64,000 nt of DNA from JADZAI01 sp046348585 (GTDB lineage Bacteria; Pseudomonadota; Alphaproteobacteria; Micropepsales; Micropepsaceae). The stretch lies in NCBI GenBank assembly GCA_046348585.1, contig JAXMDZ010000009.1, positions 1-64,000 on the forward strand, given 5' to 3'. The translations under genes and the position numbers were made by a program. Position 1 is the stretch's first letter. Every line of letters begins with the position of its first letter. The notes beneath the pieces were generated by a model, which saw nothing but the letters and a program-made list of their open reading frames with translations, did no database searches and was not told the DNA's origin. This document shows, one piece after another, positions 1-12,574 of this stretch.

Positions 1-1
1 C

Positions 2-931
2 GGCGCCGACCTCTGGCCGGAAAACACGATGGCAGCCTTTGCCGGGGCCATCGCCTGCGGCGCGGACGGCGCCGAGCTGGACGTGCATTTGAGCGCCGAC
101 GGCGAGGTTGTGGTGTTCCACGACGAGGCGCTGAAGCCGGAGATCGTACGGGGGCCGGACGGCGCCTGGCTGGAGGCGACGGGTCCGTTGCTGAAGGAGA
201 CGAGCTACGCCGCGCTGCAAGCCTATGACGTCGGCCGCCTGAAACCGGGCAGCGCCTACGCCAGGCAGCATCCGCATCAGACGCCGGCCGACGGCGCGCG
301 CATTCCCCGCCTCGCCGACGTGATCGCCCTGGCCCAGCGCGAGAGCGATCGCTTCAAGCTGTGGATCGAACTGAAGACCGACCTGATGAAGCCCGAGCGC
401 GGGGCCGATCCGGTGGCGCTGGCCGACGCCGCGCTGGCTGTGGTGCGGGCCGCGGGGTTCGAATCGCGCACCGTCTTCATCTCGTTTGACTGGCGCGCGC
501 TCGCCCGCACCAAGGCCCTCGCACCGTCAATTCCGGCGCTGGCGACCACGCTGCCGCAATCGTGGTTTTCGCCCGAGGGACCGCCGCCGGAGCATTGGCC
601 GCCGCCGCCCCGAACCTTGGAGAAAATGCGCGCCCTGGTTTCGGCCGGTGCGCCCTGGGAGGCCGGGCACTGCCTGAAGGACCACCCTTCGCTCCAGCAT
701 GCCGTGGCCTCGCTGGGGGCTGACGGATGGTTCCCCTACCACCCCGACGTGACCGCCGAAACGGCCGGGCGGACCCGTGGGCTGGGCCTCGGTCTCGCCG
801 CCTGGACCGTGCCGCCCGCCCTGGCCCCCGCTCTGGCGCGTCTTGGGTGCAGCGCAATATGTACAGACGATCCCGTGCAGACGAGACACAAACTTGCGGA
901 AAGCGAGTCCAATTTGGCTCAGAGCGGTTGA
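2..931 (+). CDS. Glycerophosphodiester phosphodiesterase (5' end cut by window edge)
   Basis: Hydrolyses glycerophosphodiesters to sn-glycerol 3-phosphate and an alcohol; the family is often periplasmic or secreted. The open frame runs from position 2, so the first ATG at 29 is internal: the codons at 17-28 read PENT, a hallmark of the family that lies just after the missing N-terminal HRG motif. ELDVH (about 73-87) carries the metal-binding Glu and Asp, and VVFHDE follows with the catalytic His. WIELK and the C-terminal AICTDDP also match the TIM-barrel family. About 310 residues are present and the frame is clean, unlike the next genes. The signal peptide, if any, is outside the window. The family call is strong; the substrate is inferred. 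Confidence 0.88.
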   Translation, partial: GADLWPENTMAAFAGAIACGADGAELDVHLSADGEVVVFHDEALKPEIVRGPDGAWLEATGPLLKETSYAALQAYDVGRLKPGSAYARQHPHQTPADGARIPRLADVIALAQRESDRFKLWIELKTDLMKPERGADPVALADAALAVVRAAGFESRTVFISFDWRALARTKALAPSIPALATTLPQSWFSPEGPPPEHWPPPPRTLEKMRALVSAGAPWEAGHCLKDHPSLQHAVASLGADGWFPYHPDVTAETAGRTRGLGLGLAAWTVPPALAPALARLGCSAICTDDPVQTRHKLAESESNLAQSG

Positions 932-1037
932 CGCAGCGCGAATTCTGCCTAGGACTTTGCGTGTCGGTATCTAGGCCTTGCACGCATCCGTAGAGTTGCG
1001 GCGAACAACGAGCCAAAGAACCTGAGGGGGAAAATCC

Positions 1038-3740
1038 ATGACGATCACCGCGCGTTTGTCGCACCTGTTCCTGGCAGGCGCTTGCCTGTCGCTGATGTCC
1101 GCCGCCGCCGCCCAGACGCCCGCTCCGCCGCCGGCTGAGGAAACGGCCACCGAAGCCGCTCCCGAGGGATCGGAAGAACTGACGGTCACCGCAACCCGCC
1201 GCGCCACCAAGATCCAATCGACGCCGATCGCCATCACGGCTGTCAGCGAAAAGGCGATCGAGAACGCCAGCGTCCGCGAGACGCAGAGCCTGACGTAGGT
1301 CGTGCCCTCGCCTTCGTTTCCAGTCGGAATCGTCGGGCTCGGTGACCACCCGTATCCGCGGCGTCGGCACCCAGGATCGAACCCCGCCCGAGTCGGCGGT
1401 CGGCATCTTCATCGACGGCGTTCATCGCAGCCGCAACTCGAACGCCTTCGGCGATCTCGGCGACATCAAGCGCGTGGAAGTGCTGCGCGGCCCGCAAGGC
1501 ACGCTGTTCGCAACACCTCGGCCGGTCTCATCAGCGTCATCACCAAGGAGCCCTCGCTCGACGAGACGTCAGTCGGCGCACGCGACCTATGAGTCCTTCA
1601 ACGGCTACTATCTGACCGGCGGCATCACCGCGCCGCTGTCGGAGGACGTCGCCGGCATCCGCCTGTTCGGCAGCCTGCGCCAGCGCGACGGCTTCATGGA
1701 CATCCTGTCGGGCCCCGGCCCCAGCGTCCGCGACGGCAACAAGAAGGAAGGCTGGAACCTGCGCGGCCAGCTTCTGTGGAAGCCGTCGGAGTCGACTTCG
1801 GTGCGCTTCATCGTCGATGGCGCCCACAAGGACGACGAGTGCTGCTACGCCGCCGTGTGGCGCCCCGGTTCGTTCGGCCGCGCGGCGGCCAGACCGTCGC
1901 CGCGTGATCCAGACGATCCTCGGCTATCCCGGCACTTCGACGGTCGACACGGTCGAGGAGCAGATCGGCTTCGCGAACCGCACCCACCCGCAGATCGTGG
2001 ACGAGTGGGGCGCGTCGGCAGAAGTGAACTCCAATTTCGGCTGGGCGAACTTCACCTCGGTGACGGCCTATCGCGACTGGAAGCTCGCCGGCGGCTCGAT
2101 GACTATACGGCCGCCGACCTGCTGTGGACCGATCCCGATGTCGGCTTTCAGCACTTCAAGACCTTCACCCAGGAATTCCGCCCGGACGGCAGCTCGGGGT
2201 CATCGACTGGCTGGTCGGCGTCTTCACCGAACGAGACGCTGGAGCGCGAAACCTCGACCGTGAACGGCGCCGACACCGAAGCGTTCGGCGTCGCTCTATC
2301 GCCTGGGGCGAGCGCGACGGCGACGCGGGCCACTCTGGCGGCGGTCCAGGTGCAGCGTCCGGGTTCGCCGACCTATCTCGCGACCTACGGCAACGTGAAC
2401 ACCCACGCGCTCAACACCGGTCTGCACGACTATTATGACCAGAGCGCGGAGAGCATCGCGCTGTTCACCCACAACACGATCAAGCTGACCGACCAGCTGA
2501 AGCTGACGCTCGGCCTGCGCTACACCTCCGAGACCAAGGAGGTCGACGCCACCTATCGCACCAACGTGAATACGGGCTGCGCCTATCTGGAGGGCATCTA
2601 CGGCTCGAACCCCCAACGGCCGTTCCACCATCAATGTCGGCGCCAACAACCCCGGCGCCATGCGCCGCGTCGGTTTACCGCCTGCCCTGGACCCGGACGG
2701 CGCTGGACGGTGCTGACGGCGTCGGCCCTGCTCAACCAGACGAAGGACGAGAACGAGTTCTCGGGCATCGCGACCCTGGCCTACGAGTTCGACGAGAACT
2801 TCAACGCCTATCTCTCGTTCTCGCGCGGCTACAAGGCGGGCGGCTTCAACTCGACCGCTATTTCAGCGTCGACAACGGCACGTTCGCGGGCTGGTCGATC
2901 GTCCGCTGCCCGGACGGCAGCGACGGCTCGCCGGCCCAGACCGACCTGCTCGGCAACATCGTCACCCCGGCGCGCCCCTATACCTGCGCGACGCCGACGG
3001 CGGTGGTCGCGCCAGGACCTGTCGTTCGCGCCGGAATTCGTCGATGCGTTCGAACTCGGCGCCAAGGCGACGCTCGCCGGCGGCAAGCTGCAGGCGAACC
3101 TGGCGATCTTCCACCAGAAGTTCACCGACTATCAGCTCAACTCCTTCACCGGCATCTCGTTCGTGGTGACCTCGGTGCCGGAAGTGCTGTCGACGGCGCG
3201 GAACTGGACCTCAACTGGTACCCGGATATCGAGGGCCTCTCGATCAACGCGGGCCTCGCCTACGCCAACACCTGTTATGGTCACGATCTGGGCGACTACA
3301 GCACGCCTCGGCTCGTTCCTCTATGAGAACCCGAACCTCTTCTATCTGCCGGGTTCCAACCTCACCAGCGCTCCGACTTGGACGCTGACCGGCGGCGTGA
3401 CCTACGAGTTCCCCATCGCGGGCGGCGCCTGGCGGGGTCTGGCGCACGCCGACGCGCGCTACGTCATCGACCATCGCACCGGTTCGAACCTCGATCCGGC
3501 CAAGACCCAGGTCGACTATCTGCTGCTCAACGCATCGGCATCTCGACCGAAGACGAACTGTTCGCCATCGAGCTGTGGGGCAAGAACCTGCTCGACGAGC
3601 GCTACGCCCAGATCGGTTTCGACGCCACGCTGCAGGGCGACGCGCCGACCGCCTTCAACCGCTCGCCCGCCACGTTCAGCCAGATCGGCGCGTTCCCGGG
3701 CGAGCCGCGCACGCTGGGGATCACGCTGAAGTGGTTCTGA
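1038..3740 (+). pseudogene. TonB-dependent outer-membrane receptor, frame broken many times
   Basis: Would be an outer-membrane beta-barrel taking up a siderophore or other ligand with TonB energy. A clear signal peptide (ending SAAAA) and an early LTVTATRR segment start at 1038. An in-frame TAG occurs at 1296. The plug (TTRIRGVGTQD, then GTLF and RNTSAGLISVITKEPS) and barrel segments (YKAGGFN, LGLRYTSETKE, the final LGITLKWF) are all recognisable but are spread over the three forward frames, with switches near 1318, 1515, 1585, 1890, 2105, 2200, 2860, 3010, 3205, 3310 and 3535. Length when stitched is about 900 residues, normal for the family. Segments between shifts have no stops and keep conserved motifs, so sequence errors or very recent damage are both possible. 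Confidence 0.85.
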
Positions 3741-3850
3741 CATCGCATCGGAACTGCTACGCCTGCCGGCCCGGGAAACCCGGGCCGTTTTCTTTTTGGT
3801 TTGACGCACGGCGCGGCGGCGGATTCCATCCGGCTTCGGGAGATCTGGCC

Positions 3851-4912
3851 ATGCGCTACGTCCTGCTTGCCTTGCTTGCGCTGCTGCTCGGCTTTGCCGC
3901 CTGGCTCGCGTTCGCCTGCGCCGATCGACCCCGTCGCCTGGACGCCGCCGGCCAATCCGGGCCTCACTGGACCCTATGCGGCGAACGAGGCGCTGAAGGG
4001 CGCGACCCTCGCCAGCATCGCGCCCGGACACGGCCCGGAAGATGTCGCCCAGGGGCCGGACGGGTTGCTCTACACCGGGCTTGAAGACGGCAGCATCGTG
4101 CGGCTGAAGGCCGATGGCTCGACGCCGCCGGAGCTTGTGGCGCACACAGGCGGCCGGCCGCTTGGCATGGAGTTCGCCGCCGATGGCGCGCTGATCGTCG
4201 CCGACGGACAGCGCGGGCTGTTGCGCGTCGCGCCGGGCGGCGAAGTCACCGTTCTGGCGGTGAAGGCGGCCGACAAGCTCTATCGCCTTCGCCGATGATC
4301 TGCGCAATCGCCGCCGACGGAACCGTCTATTTCTCGACGCCTCGACGCGCGGCCCCGACAATTTCCATGCTGGACGCCTGGGAGGCGTCCCGAATGGACG
4401 CCTGCTCGCCTACGATCCGCGGACCGGCGAAACGCGCGTGGTGCTGGACGGATTGCGCTTCGCGAACGGTGTCGCGCTGTCGGCTGACGGGTCGTTCGTG
4501 CTGGTCAACGAGACTTTCGCCTATCGCGTCACGCGGGTCTGGCTGAGCGGGCCGAAGGCCGGCACGCACGACATCTTCATCGACGCTGCCGCTTCCCCGA
4601 CAATATCGCCGATGAGAAGGGCCGCTTCTGGATCGCGCTGGTGCAGCCGCGCGACGCACAGGCCGACGCGATGGCGGAGCGCCCGCTGTTGAGGCGCATG
4701 CTGTTCAATCTGTTCAGCCTGACCGGCTTTCCCGAGCAGGGCAGCCCCTATGGCTGGGCGATCGGGTTGGCGCGGACGGCGAGGTGTTCGCCAATCTGCA
4801 GGACCCGTCCGGCCGGGTGACCAGCGTCACGAGCGTCAACCTGTTCGGCGATACGCTGGTGCTCGGCAGCATCGCCATGGATGCGATCGTGGCCACGATC
4901 CCCGCGCCCTAG
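3851..4912 (+). pseudogene. Strictosidine synthase-like / SMP-30-type beta-propeller protein, frameshifted
   Basis: Start ATG at 3851 gives a hydrophobic anchor MRYVLLALLALLLGFAAWLAF. After a shift near 3920 the frame reads GHGPEDVAQGPDGLLYTG and VADGQRGLLRV, typical of six-bladed propellers. Further shifts lie near 4280, 4370, 4590 and 4765. FANGVALSADGSFVLVNE, DNIADEKGRFWIALVQPR and the C-terminal LVLGSIAMDAIVATIP match the strictosidine synthase-like (APMAP-type) family rather than true gluconolactonases. The reading resumes to a stop at 4910-4912. Bacterial members are probably membrane-anchored lactonase- or esterase-like hydrolases; the substrate cannot be told. It converges on msrB with a gap of about 5 bases. 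Confidence 0.75.
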
Positions 4913-4917
4913 GTCCG

Positions 4918-5319
4918 CTAGGATTCGTCCGGGGCGGAAGTCGAGCGCCGTTCCGTTCATGCAGAAGCGCAGGCCTGCTGGCGCCGGCCCGTCGGGAACA
5001 CATGGCCCAGATGGGCGTCGCACTTGCGCACGCCGCCTCGATGCGCCGCATGCCGTGGCTCACGTATTCCTTAAGCGTGACGGCGGCGCGGTCGACGACA
5101 TCGAAGAAGGACGGCCAGCCGGAACCGGACTTCATTTCGTCGCCGCGTCGAACAGCCCGTTGCCGCAGGCGACGCAGACGAAGAGGCCGGGACGCTTCTC
5201 GTGCAGCCACGGACCGGTGAAGGCGCGTTCGGTGCCGCCGCAGCGGGTCACGCGATAGGCCTCGGCAGAGAGCTCGCCTTCCACTCGTCGTCGGTCTTGA
5301 CGATTCTGTCGTCGGGCAT
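4918..5319 (-). pseudogene. msrB: Peptide-methionine (R)-S-oxide reductase, frameshifted
   Basis: Reduces methionine-R-sulfoxide in proteins. ATG at 5319 gives MPDDRIVKTDDEWK. After a shift near 5265 comes RVTRCGGTERAFTGPW, then the zinc motif CVACGNGLF. SGSGWPSFFD and YVSHG are family signatures, and LRFCMNGTAL near the C-terminus holds the catalytic Cys. The second zinc CxxC appears only after correcting another shift near 5030 (ASCDAHLGHVF), and the expected ending FRPDES with a TAG at 4918-4920 requires one more near 4935. Size when repaired is about 133 residues, normal for MsrB. It is divergent from the nitroreductase gene, sharing a 116-base promoter region with inverted repeats. Confidence 0.85.
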
Positions 5320-5393
5320 CGGTTTCTCCTTCGCTTGAGCCTTCCATATAGGCGCGGCGGCGCGCCGCTCTCTGAGGCGAAGCGCGCGACACA

Positions 5394-5438
5394 CATTCCT
5401 GAGAATGCGACATATATGAGCTCGCAAGAATATATATG
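5394..5438. promoter_or_regulatory. Inverted repeats in the msrB / nitroreductase divergent promoter
   Basis: Between the divergent starts at 5319 and 5436 there is a perfect palindrome with arms CATTC and GAATG around a 4-base loop (5394-5407). A second, AT-rich inverted repeat follows, CATATAT (5411-5417) and ATATATG (5432-5438). The right arm of the second overlaps the proposed ATG at 5436. A MarR-type gene lies downstream of the nitroreductase, so one of these may be its operator. That link is inference from position and symmetry. Confidence 0.4.
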
Positions 5439-6588
5439 GAGGCGGCCGCGGGGCTGACGCGGAGGGGGGTTGTGCGGGTTCTGGCGTGGGGGCAGGCCGC
5501 CGCCACCAGCGTGGGCCTGTCGCGGTGCGACAGGATGCCGGCGGAGGCGATCGAGGGTTGGCCGGGCCGCCTGCGACCGAGACGGACCCGAGGCGGGCGC
5601 TGGCCTTCGCCTTGCTGGCCCCCAATCCGCACAACCTCCAGTCCTGGCTGGCCGACCTGCGGACGCCAGGCGAGATCGCACTCTACATCGATACCGCCCG
5701 GATGCTGCCGATGACCGATCCGCCGGGCCGCCAGATCACCATCGGCTGCGGCTGTTTCCGGAGACGCTGGTGCTCGCCGCCGCGCCGAAGGCGCACCGAG
5801 GCGAGCCAGGTCCGACGGGATCGACGAGGCCGATCTCGGCGGTGCGTCCTTCGCGCGGCTCAGCTTCTCCACCGCGCCGGCCGCCGATCCTGTTCGGCGG
5901 CGCAGATCCTGCTGGGTGGCGATCTGCCAAGGTTCCTTCGAGGCGCCGGGCGCGCGCTGGAGAGCGGCCATGCGGCGGCGCTCCACGCGGTCCACGGCGA
6001 TGGCGATATCGGCCTGACGGTGACGAGCGCGCCGGAGACGGTCACCTCGGTTGCGCGACATCGCCATGCAGGCCTTCCGGATCGAGGTCGACACCGACCG
6101 CACCTATCGCGAGTCGGTGGAGCTGATGCGGATCGGCGCCGACGAGATCGCCGCCCACCGCGACGGGCTGGCGATGCACGGACCGTTCTTCTGGTGGCTG
6201 AAGCGGTTCGGCCTGCTGAGCGTCGAGGAGCAGATGCGGCGCGGCCTCCACGGCGCGCGACACGGCGCGCTCGATCCGGACGCCGATGCCGCTTCGACAT
6301 CGACATTCGCTTGGCTGACGACGGCGGCGAATACGCGCGAAAAGGCAGTTGCGGGCGGGCGGGCCTATGTGCGGCTGAACCTGGCGGCGGCGCGGGCCGG
6401 GGTGGCGATGGCGCCGTGGAGCCAGGTGCTGCAGGAATATCCCGAGATGGCGGCGCTGCAGCGGACATTCAAGGGTGTCGCCGGCGTGGCGATTGGCGAG
6501 ACGGTGCAGATGTTCTTCCGCCTCGGCTATGCCGCGCCGCCGCCGCCGACGCCGCGCCGGCCGCTTGACGCCATCGTCCGGGCCTGGA
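5436..6588 (+). pseudogene. Nitroreductase-family protein with Tat-like leader, frameshifted
   Basis: Flavin-dependent oxidoreductase relative. The N-terminus reads LTRRGVVRVLA followed by a hydrophobic run, resembling a twin-arginine signal. After a shift near 5565 come FALLAPNPHNLQSW and LYIDTARMLPMTDPPGRQ, matching nitroreductases of the Acg / NPHNxQ type. Further shifts lie near 5755, 5800, 5850, 5920, 6045 and 6235. From about 6420 the frame reads PWSQVLQEYPEM, resembling the C-terminal part of the family. The stop is presumed near 6587, where the sequence has TGG and a one-base correction would give TGA just before the MarR start. Start choice rests on the ATG at 5436 and is uncertain. 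Confidence 0.65.
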
Positions 6589-6589
6589 G

Positions 6590-7017
6590 ATGGCGGACAG
6601 TTGATCCCGCATCGCCCCTGCTGGTCTTCCGGACGCTGACCTGGATCGGCATCATCGAGCAGCTTCAGCGCACCCGCGCCGAGCGGATCCCGAAGCCGCT
6701 GGGCTCCGGCTTTGCCGAGTTCTCGATGCTGGTCCATTTCAGCCATGGCCATCCGCCGGAGAAGACGGTCACCGGCATCGCCGCCGACATGCAGCAGCTT
6801 CAGCCAGCGGTGACCAAGACCGTCGCCGTTGGTCGCCAAGAGGTTTCGTGAAGCTGGGCCGCGCCCAACGCGGCCGACGGACGGTCCAAAGTGCTGACCA
6901 TGACGGCGAAGGGCAGCGGGTCTGGCGCGGGCGCTGGCGGCGATGGAGCCGCCGACCATGGCGGCCTTTGCAGGCCGGAGCGCCGAACTGGAACAGCTTT
7001 TTCCGCCTGATCGCTGA
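6590..7017 (+). pseudogene. MarR-family transcriptional regulator, frameshifted
   Basis: Winged-helix DNA-binding regulator. From an ATG at 6590, and after a shift near 6603, the sequence reads LVFRTLTWIGIIEQLQRTRAER. FAEFSMLVHFSHG and KTVTGIAADMQQLQPAVTKTV follow, the usual MarR helix-turn-helix region. A shift near 6855 leads to APNAADGRSKVLTMTAKGS, the wing with the conserved D-G-R and LT-x-x-G pattern. The TGA at 7015-7017 is used as end, but the true end may lie slightly further if another indel exists. Tight spacing to the nitroreductase implies one operon, and the regulator could control it and msrB; target and ligand are not shown by the sequence. Confidence 0.65.
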
Positions 7018-7065
7018 AACGCCATCTGGACGCCGATCGCCTGACCGGGAGACCCCGACCGGCGA

Positions 7066-8719
<1,654 letters not shown>

Positions 8720-8845
8720 CCGAGTTCCTTGACGGCCGCACCTTAGGTGGAGGAATGAATATCTCCTTATTGCGTGCGTGGGATTGCATCGGTTCCCGGC
8801 GATAACTTTTGCTTTCATGCGCCGCCAGCCCGGCGCGACCGGCGT

Positions 8846-9843
8846 TCAGGCGAGCAGGAGCGTGCCGTCCCGATCGTCCAGATGCGCGCCGAGGGCGGCG
8901 GAGGCCTCGATCATCTTGTGGCGGCGCCTGGCGCTTTCGCGCCCCGTCATCACGCGCACCGGCGCGGGGTGCAGCCGCACCGGGGTGAGCGCCAGATCGA
9001 GCCGCCCGTCCGGCCAGCGCGACACCGCGAAGACGAAGGACCAGTCGTCGGGCAGGAAGGGGAACTTCCAGTAGTCGTCGATGAAATTGCCGGTGTCGTA
9101 GAGGATGAGGCCGCGGCCGCAGCGCTCCACGCCCTGGGTGAGATGAGCCGAGTGGCCGTGCACGACGTCGATCCCCGCGCCGATCGCCGCGCGGGCGAAG
9201 CTTTCGCGGTAACGCTCCGGCGGGGAGAGCCGCAGCGTTCGGCCCCCAGTGCGGCGAGAGCACGAGGAAGGTCGCGCCCGCCGCGCGCAGGCCGGCGATG
9301 GCGGGGGCGATGCGGGCGGCGTCCCCGGCGCCCTCGATGGCGATGTAGTTCGTGCCGGGGGTCGCCGGGCCGGCGGCGAATTCCGGCATCGTGTCGGTCG
9401 CGACGATCACGCCGATGCGGTCGGCCCCGGCGGCGAAGAGGGCGGGGGCGGTGGCGGCGCTCGCGTCCGCCCCGGCCCCGGCATGGGCGATGCCGGCGCG
9501 GTCGAGCGCGGCGATTGTGTCGGCGAGACCCTCCGCGCCGTAGTCCAGCATGTGGCTGTTGGCGAGCGCCAGGCAGCGCACGCCGCCGGCGGCGAGGATG
9601 CCGATCGCCCCCGGGCACGGCGCGGAAGTGGAACGCCTTCCAGAAGGCGCGGCGCGTGCGCGTGGTGATGGGGCTTTCCAGATTGGCGATGACGCCATCG
9701 GCGGCGCGCAGCAAAGGCAGCGTGTCGCCCCAGAACCAGTCCGGGCGGCGCCGGCGGCAGGACCTGGGCGAGACGCCGCGGCCGAGCATCAGGTCGCCGA
9801 GAAAGACGAGCGAGAGCGGCTGTCGGGCGGAAGCGTTCGTCAT
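8846..9843 (-). pseudogene. CapA-family (poly-gamma-glutamate synthesis-like) metallophosphatase, frameshifted
   Basis: ATG at 9843 gives MTNASARQPLSLVFLGDLMLGRGVS; GDLMLGR and ANLESPIT are the first CapA motifs. After a shift near 9620 the frame reads GVRCLALANSHMLDYGAEGLADT and later LVLSPHWGPN. After another near 9235 come GAGIDVVHGHSAHLTQGVE, then GLILYDTGNFIDDY, ending at 8846. These are the N-x-H, H-W-G and G-H-S-x-H metal-site motifs of the calcineurin-like CapA family. The family includes capsule poly-gamma-glutamate proteins, but many members in Proteobacteria have unknown substrates, and no capB or capC gene is nearby. Repaired length is about 332 residues. Confidence 0.75.
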
Positions 9844-10114
9844 TGGCGGCGGCCGGGCCGCAGACAGAAAATTGCGCGCCCACGACACAAAGCATCTTCG
9901 TTCTCACCCGCCCCCGAGGGGGAGGGGGGAGCGTCAGCCATGCGGCGGGAAGCGACGGTCACACGCCGTTTATAGGATAATATTCCATGGCGTCAAGGTT
10001 GGAGCGGGCGCGGCGGGGCCTCGCGTCCGGCCCGGCCCCGGCATGGGCGAGGGCGGCGCAGGAGCCATGCGGGTGGTGGCGGCTCTCTCCCATCGGGGAT
10101 AGCCTGACGGTCCG

Positions 10115-10344
10115 ATGAGCGATGCGGTTGGCCCTGGCGATTCCAGTTCTCTGCGTGAACGCGGCGCCGAACCATGTGACGGGCGAAGCGGTGCCGCCGG
10201 TCGCCGGCGAGACCTATCGCGTCTATGGGGTTTACGAGTTCGTGCGTGCCCGTGCGGACGGGCGACGCCTTGCCGGACATCAACATCGACTTCGCCTGGT
10301 GCCAGACGCGGTTCAGGCTGCTGCCCAAGCCGAGCGCGGAGTAG
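10115..10344 (+). pseudogene. Small hypothetical protein, frameshifted
   Basis: From about 10140 one frame reads VLCVNAAPNHVTGEAVPPV and then YRVYGVYEFVRARADG. After a shift near 10260 it continues as LPDINIDFAWCQTRFRLLPKPSAE with a stop at 10342-10344. The pattern of a leading VxCV, a GxxYxV strand and a closing RFRLLPK resembles a group of short (80-100 residue) alphaproteobacterial and phage-associated proteins of unknown function. The start is uncertain: ATGs occur at 10115 and 10122 in different frames. Reported as a likely broken small gene. Confidence 0.4.
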
Positions 10345-10432
10345 CGGCCAAGGCGGGTGGCCGCGCCGAAGGAGAGGGAGAGGGTTTAGGGGGATGCGCG
10401 GTCGGCCGGCGCGCTCAAGGCGCCTTAAAGCG

Positions 10433-12574
10433 TTACGGCAGCGCCTGAACGTCAGCTAGCAACTTGCGTAAGTGATCGTCAGCCATATCTAAAATAGGTT
10501 CGTACATGAACGAATTCACATGAATGCTTTCCGGCGTCATGAGCGCAACGCGATCCAGAATGCGAGCTTCGGAAGTTTTAGGCGCGTGCACAGATTTGAA
10601 TTTTGAAATCAGCTTCTGCGTCTGATTTTCGGTGATCGAATTGACAAATGCAGGGTCTGCGATCTCCTTGATCATGTACCTCGGCCAGCAGTCGGATAGC
10701 GATTGCCAGAACAATCTTGCCTTCCAATGACATTCCGGCAGCGCCCGCAGCTGAGTTGGCTTGAGCGATGATCAGGTCGAAAAATCAACGTGTTAGATTT
10801 GCAGATGCGCCGCTTGTGCCGCAAATCGCATTGAAAAATTGCATCGAGGTCCGCCGCTTTTAGTGCGGGCTGTCAGCCTTCCAGTGAACCATTGACGTCA
10901 GCTTGAGGTACTTCGCGTCCGATTCACCGGTCGTCATTTCGACGAGGTTTCGTAGGAAGCAGATCGACGCAATCTTTTCGTGTCGTCGATGAAGAACTTT
11001 GGCTTCCAGTCATTCGCAAAAATATTCCTGAATGCCCGGCAGCCCTTGGTGATTTCGGGGCCATTTGGGCCTTTCGACGCCATCAGGCAATTGGCGTAAC
11101 CGACGAAACTGACTTTCGATTGTTCTGAGGAAATGAAGTTGTGCGTCATGATGAGACGAATAGGCCGCTCTACCGATGTCCTTCAGGTACTCGATGATTG
11201 CGTACTTATTTTGATAGTCGAATGAGTCCGCAATGTCGTCGACGATGACGAATGTCTCTTGCCCGGCCTTCCTGCGGCGTCTTCGATTTGAAAATGACAT
11301 TTAGAATATAAAGTGCCTTGCGCTCACCCGTGCTGAGCACAGTCATCAAGGTCGCCTTATCTACATCTACCGAATCGTGACCATCAACATATGAAGCCGA
11401 GCCTGACGATTTCTTTGCTTCCTAGCATCACTTGAATTTTATTTAAGGTCGATAACTTAAATGGCACGACGAACCGATCATTAAAAATATCAATGACGGC
11501 TTCCCATTGTGTTTGTTGCTTCTTAGCTTCTTCCTCTATTTCAGCCTTCGCTTGGCTGATGTGTCATATTTAATCATGAGGTCGTTATAGAGGTCCTCAT
11601 TCGATTTTATATATGACTTGAGCACGTCTTCTTTCAGTTTCGCTGGATTATTCATCCTCGATAATATTGTTTCATTGTCTTTCAGAAAGTCGCAGAACTT
11701 CCTCGAGCTCAGCGTTCTTATCTAGTTGCTTAGCAACGCTAAACGTCTTTCTCAGCTTTGCATCGCTGAGGATTGCGCTCTTTTCTTTTGAAATTATTTC
11801 TTCCAGCTCTTGCTGGTTGTTAACTTCAAAGTTTCACCAGAAGACTTAAGCGTTACAGTGTGATTGGCATTGAAGAAGCCGTTGTCCGTGAGGCTCTTTG
11901 CAATTTGCGAAGCGTTAAAATACTCGAACGTGCCTTTCTTAAAATATGTCGATGACGAAATTAGCTGATTGTAGCGTTTGATATAATCTTCAACGGCATC
12001 TTTCAGCCCTTTGGTATTCAGGGCCGCAATAACTCTATCGTTGAAGATCGTGTCGTAAGGAACGTCTGCGAATGGCGCATCCGCCTGCTTGGCGAGCTCG
12101 GTTTGGATTCGATGAAGGGCAATTTCGAGCCCATCGCCACTGGTGAACGCGTCGCCAATTTGCTTTTCAAAGTCTGCTTTGGAATCCGCTTTCGCCTTTA
12201 AAGCCTTCAGAAACTTGGCTTTCGCGTCGTCAATTCCGACGTGAAGTTTAGCGTACCGCGAAGTTTTGCACCACGAGCATCGGAGGTCTTTTCGGTTGGC
12301 CCGTACTGCTCGTCGTAGGGCAGCACAAATCCAAGATCTGATCGCCCCCAACTGCCTTCCCGGTATCGTCAGAGATTTCACGGGTTGTTGGTCGGCCTGG
12401 GAAAACTCGGTCCTCTTGGTGCCTTCTGCGGCGTCCTTAAAGGTTTGCGCCAATGACGATTTCATCGCCCGTTGGGAGCGTAAAGGGCATAAGCGGGCCT
12501 TTCGAGAAGTCGAAAGTCTTGTCCAGAGTCTTGATGCCATAGCAGCTGGCGAGTTTGACGCTGATCTTCTTCAT
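10433..12574 (-). pseudogene. AAA/ABC-type ATPase (AAA_13-like), AT-rich, frameshifted; defence candidate
   Basis: ATG at 12574 gives MKKISVKLASCYGIKTLDKT. Correcting a shift near 12500 yields YALYAPNGAMKSSLAQTFKD, a P-loop near the N-terminus. The middle is helical, for example AKFLKALKAKADSKADFEKQ. Near 11330-11280 LSTGERKALYILNVIF looks like an ABC-signature segment, followed by FVIVDDIADSFDYQNKYAII (Walker B and D-loop) and an LMTHNF H-loop. The C-terminus reads ITENQTQKL and LMTPESIHVNSFMYEPILDM, ending at 10433. Repaired length is about 710 residues. Organisation resembles SMC/AAA_13 proteins such as the ATPase part of PrrC, but no nuclease motif was recognised. Base composition is clearly AT-richer than both flanks, pointing to transfer. 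At least five frameshifts are present. Role in phage defence is inference. Confidence 0.7.

Noticed and set aside
9468..10048. A near-identical 28-base stretch at 9468-9495 and 10019-10048
   Set aside because: One copy is ordinary CapA-like coding sequence and the match is short and low in complexity; not enough to call a mobile repeat.
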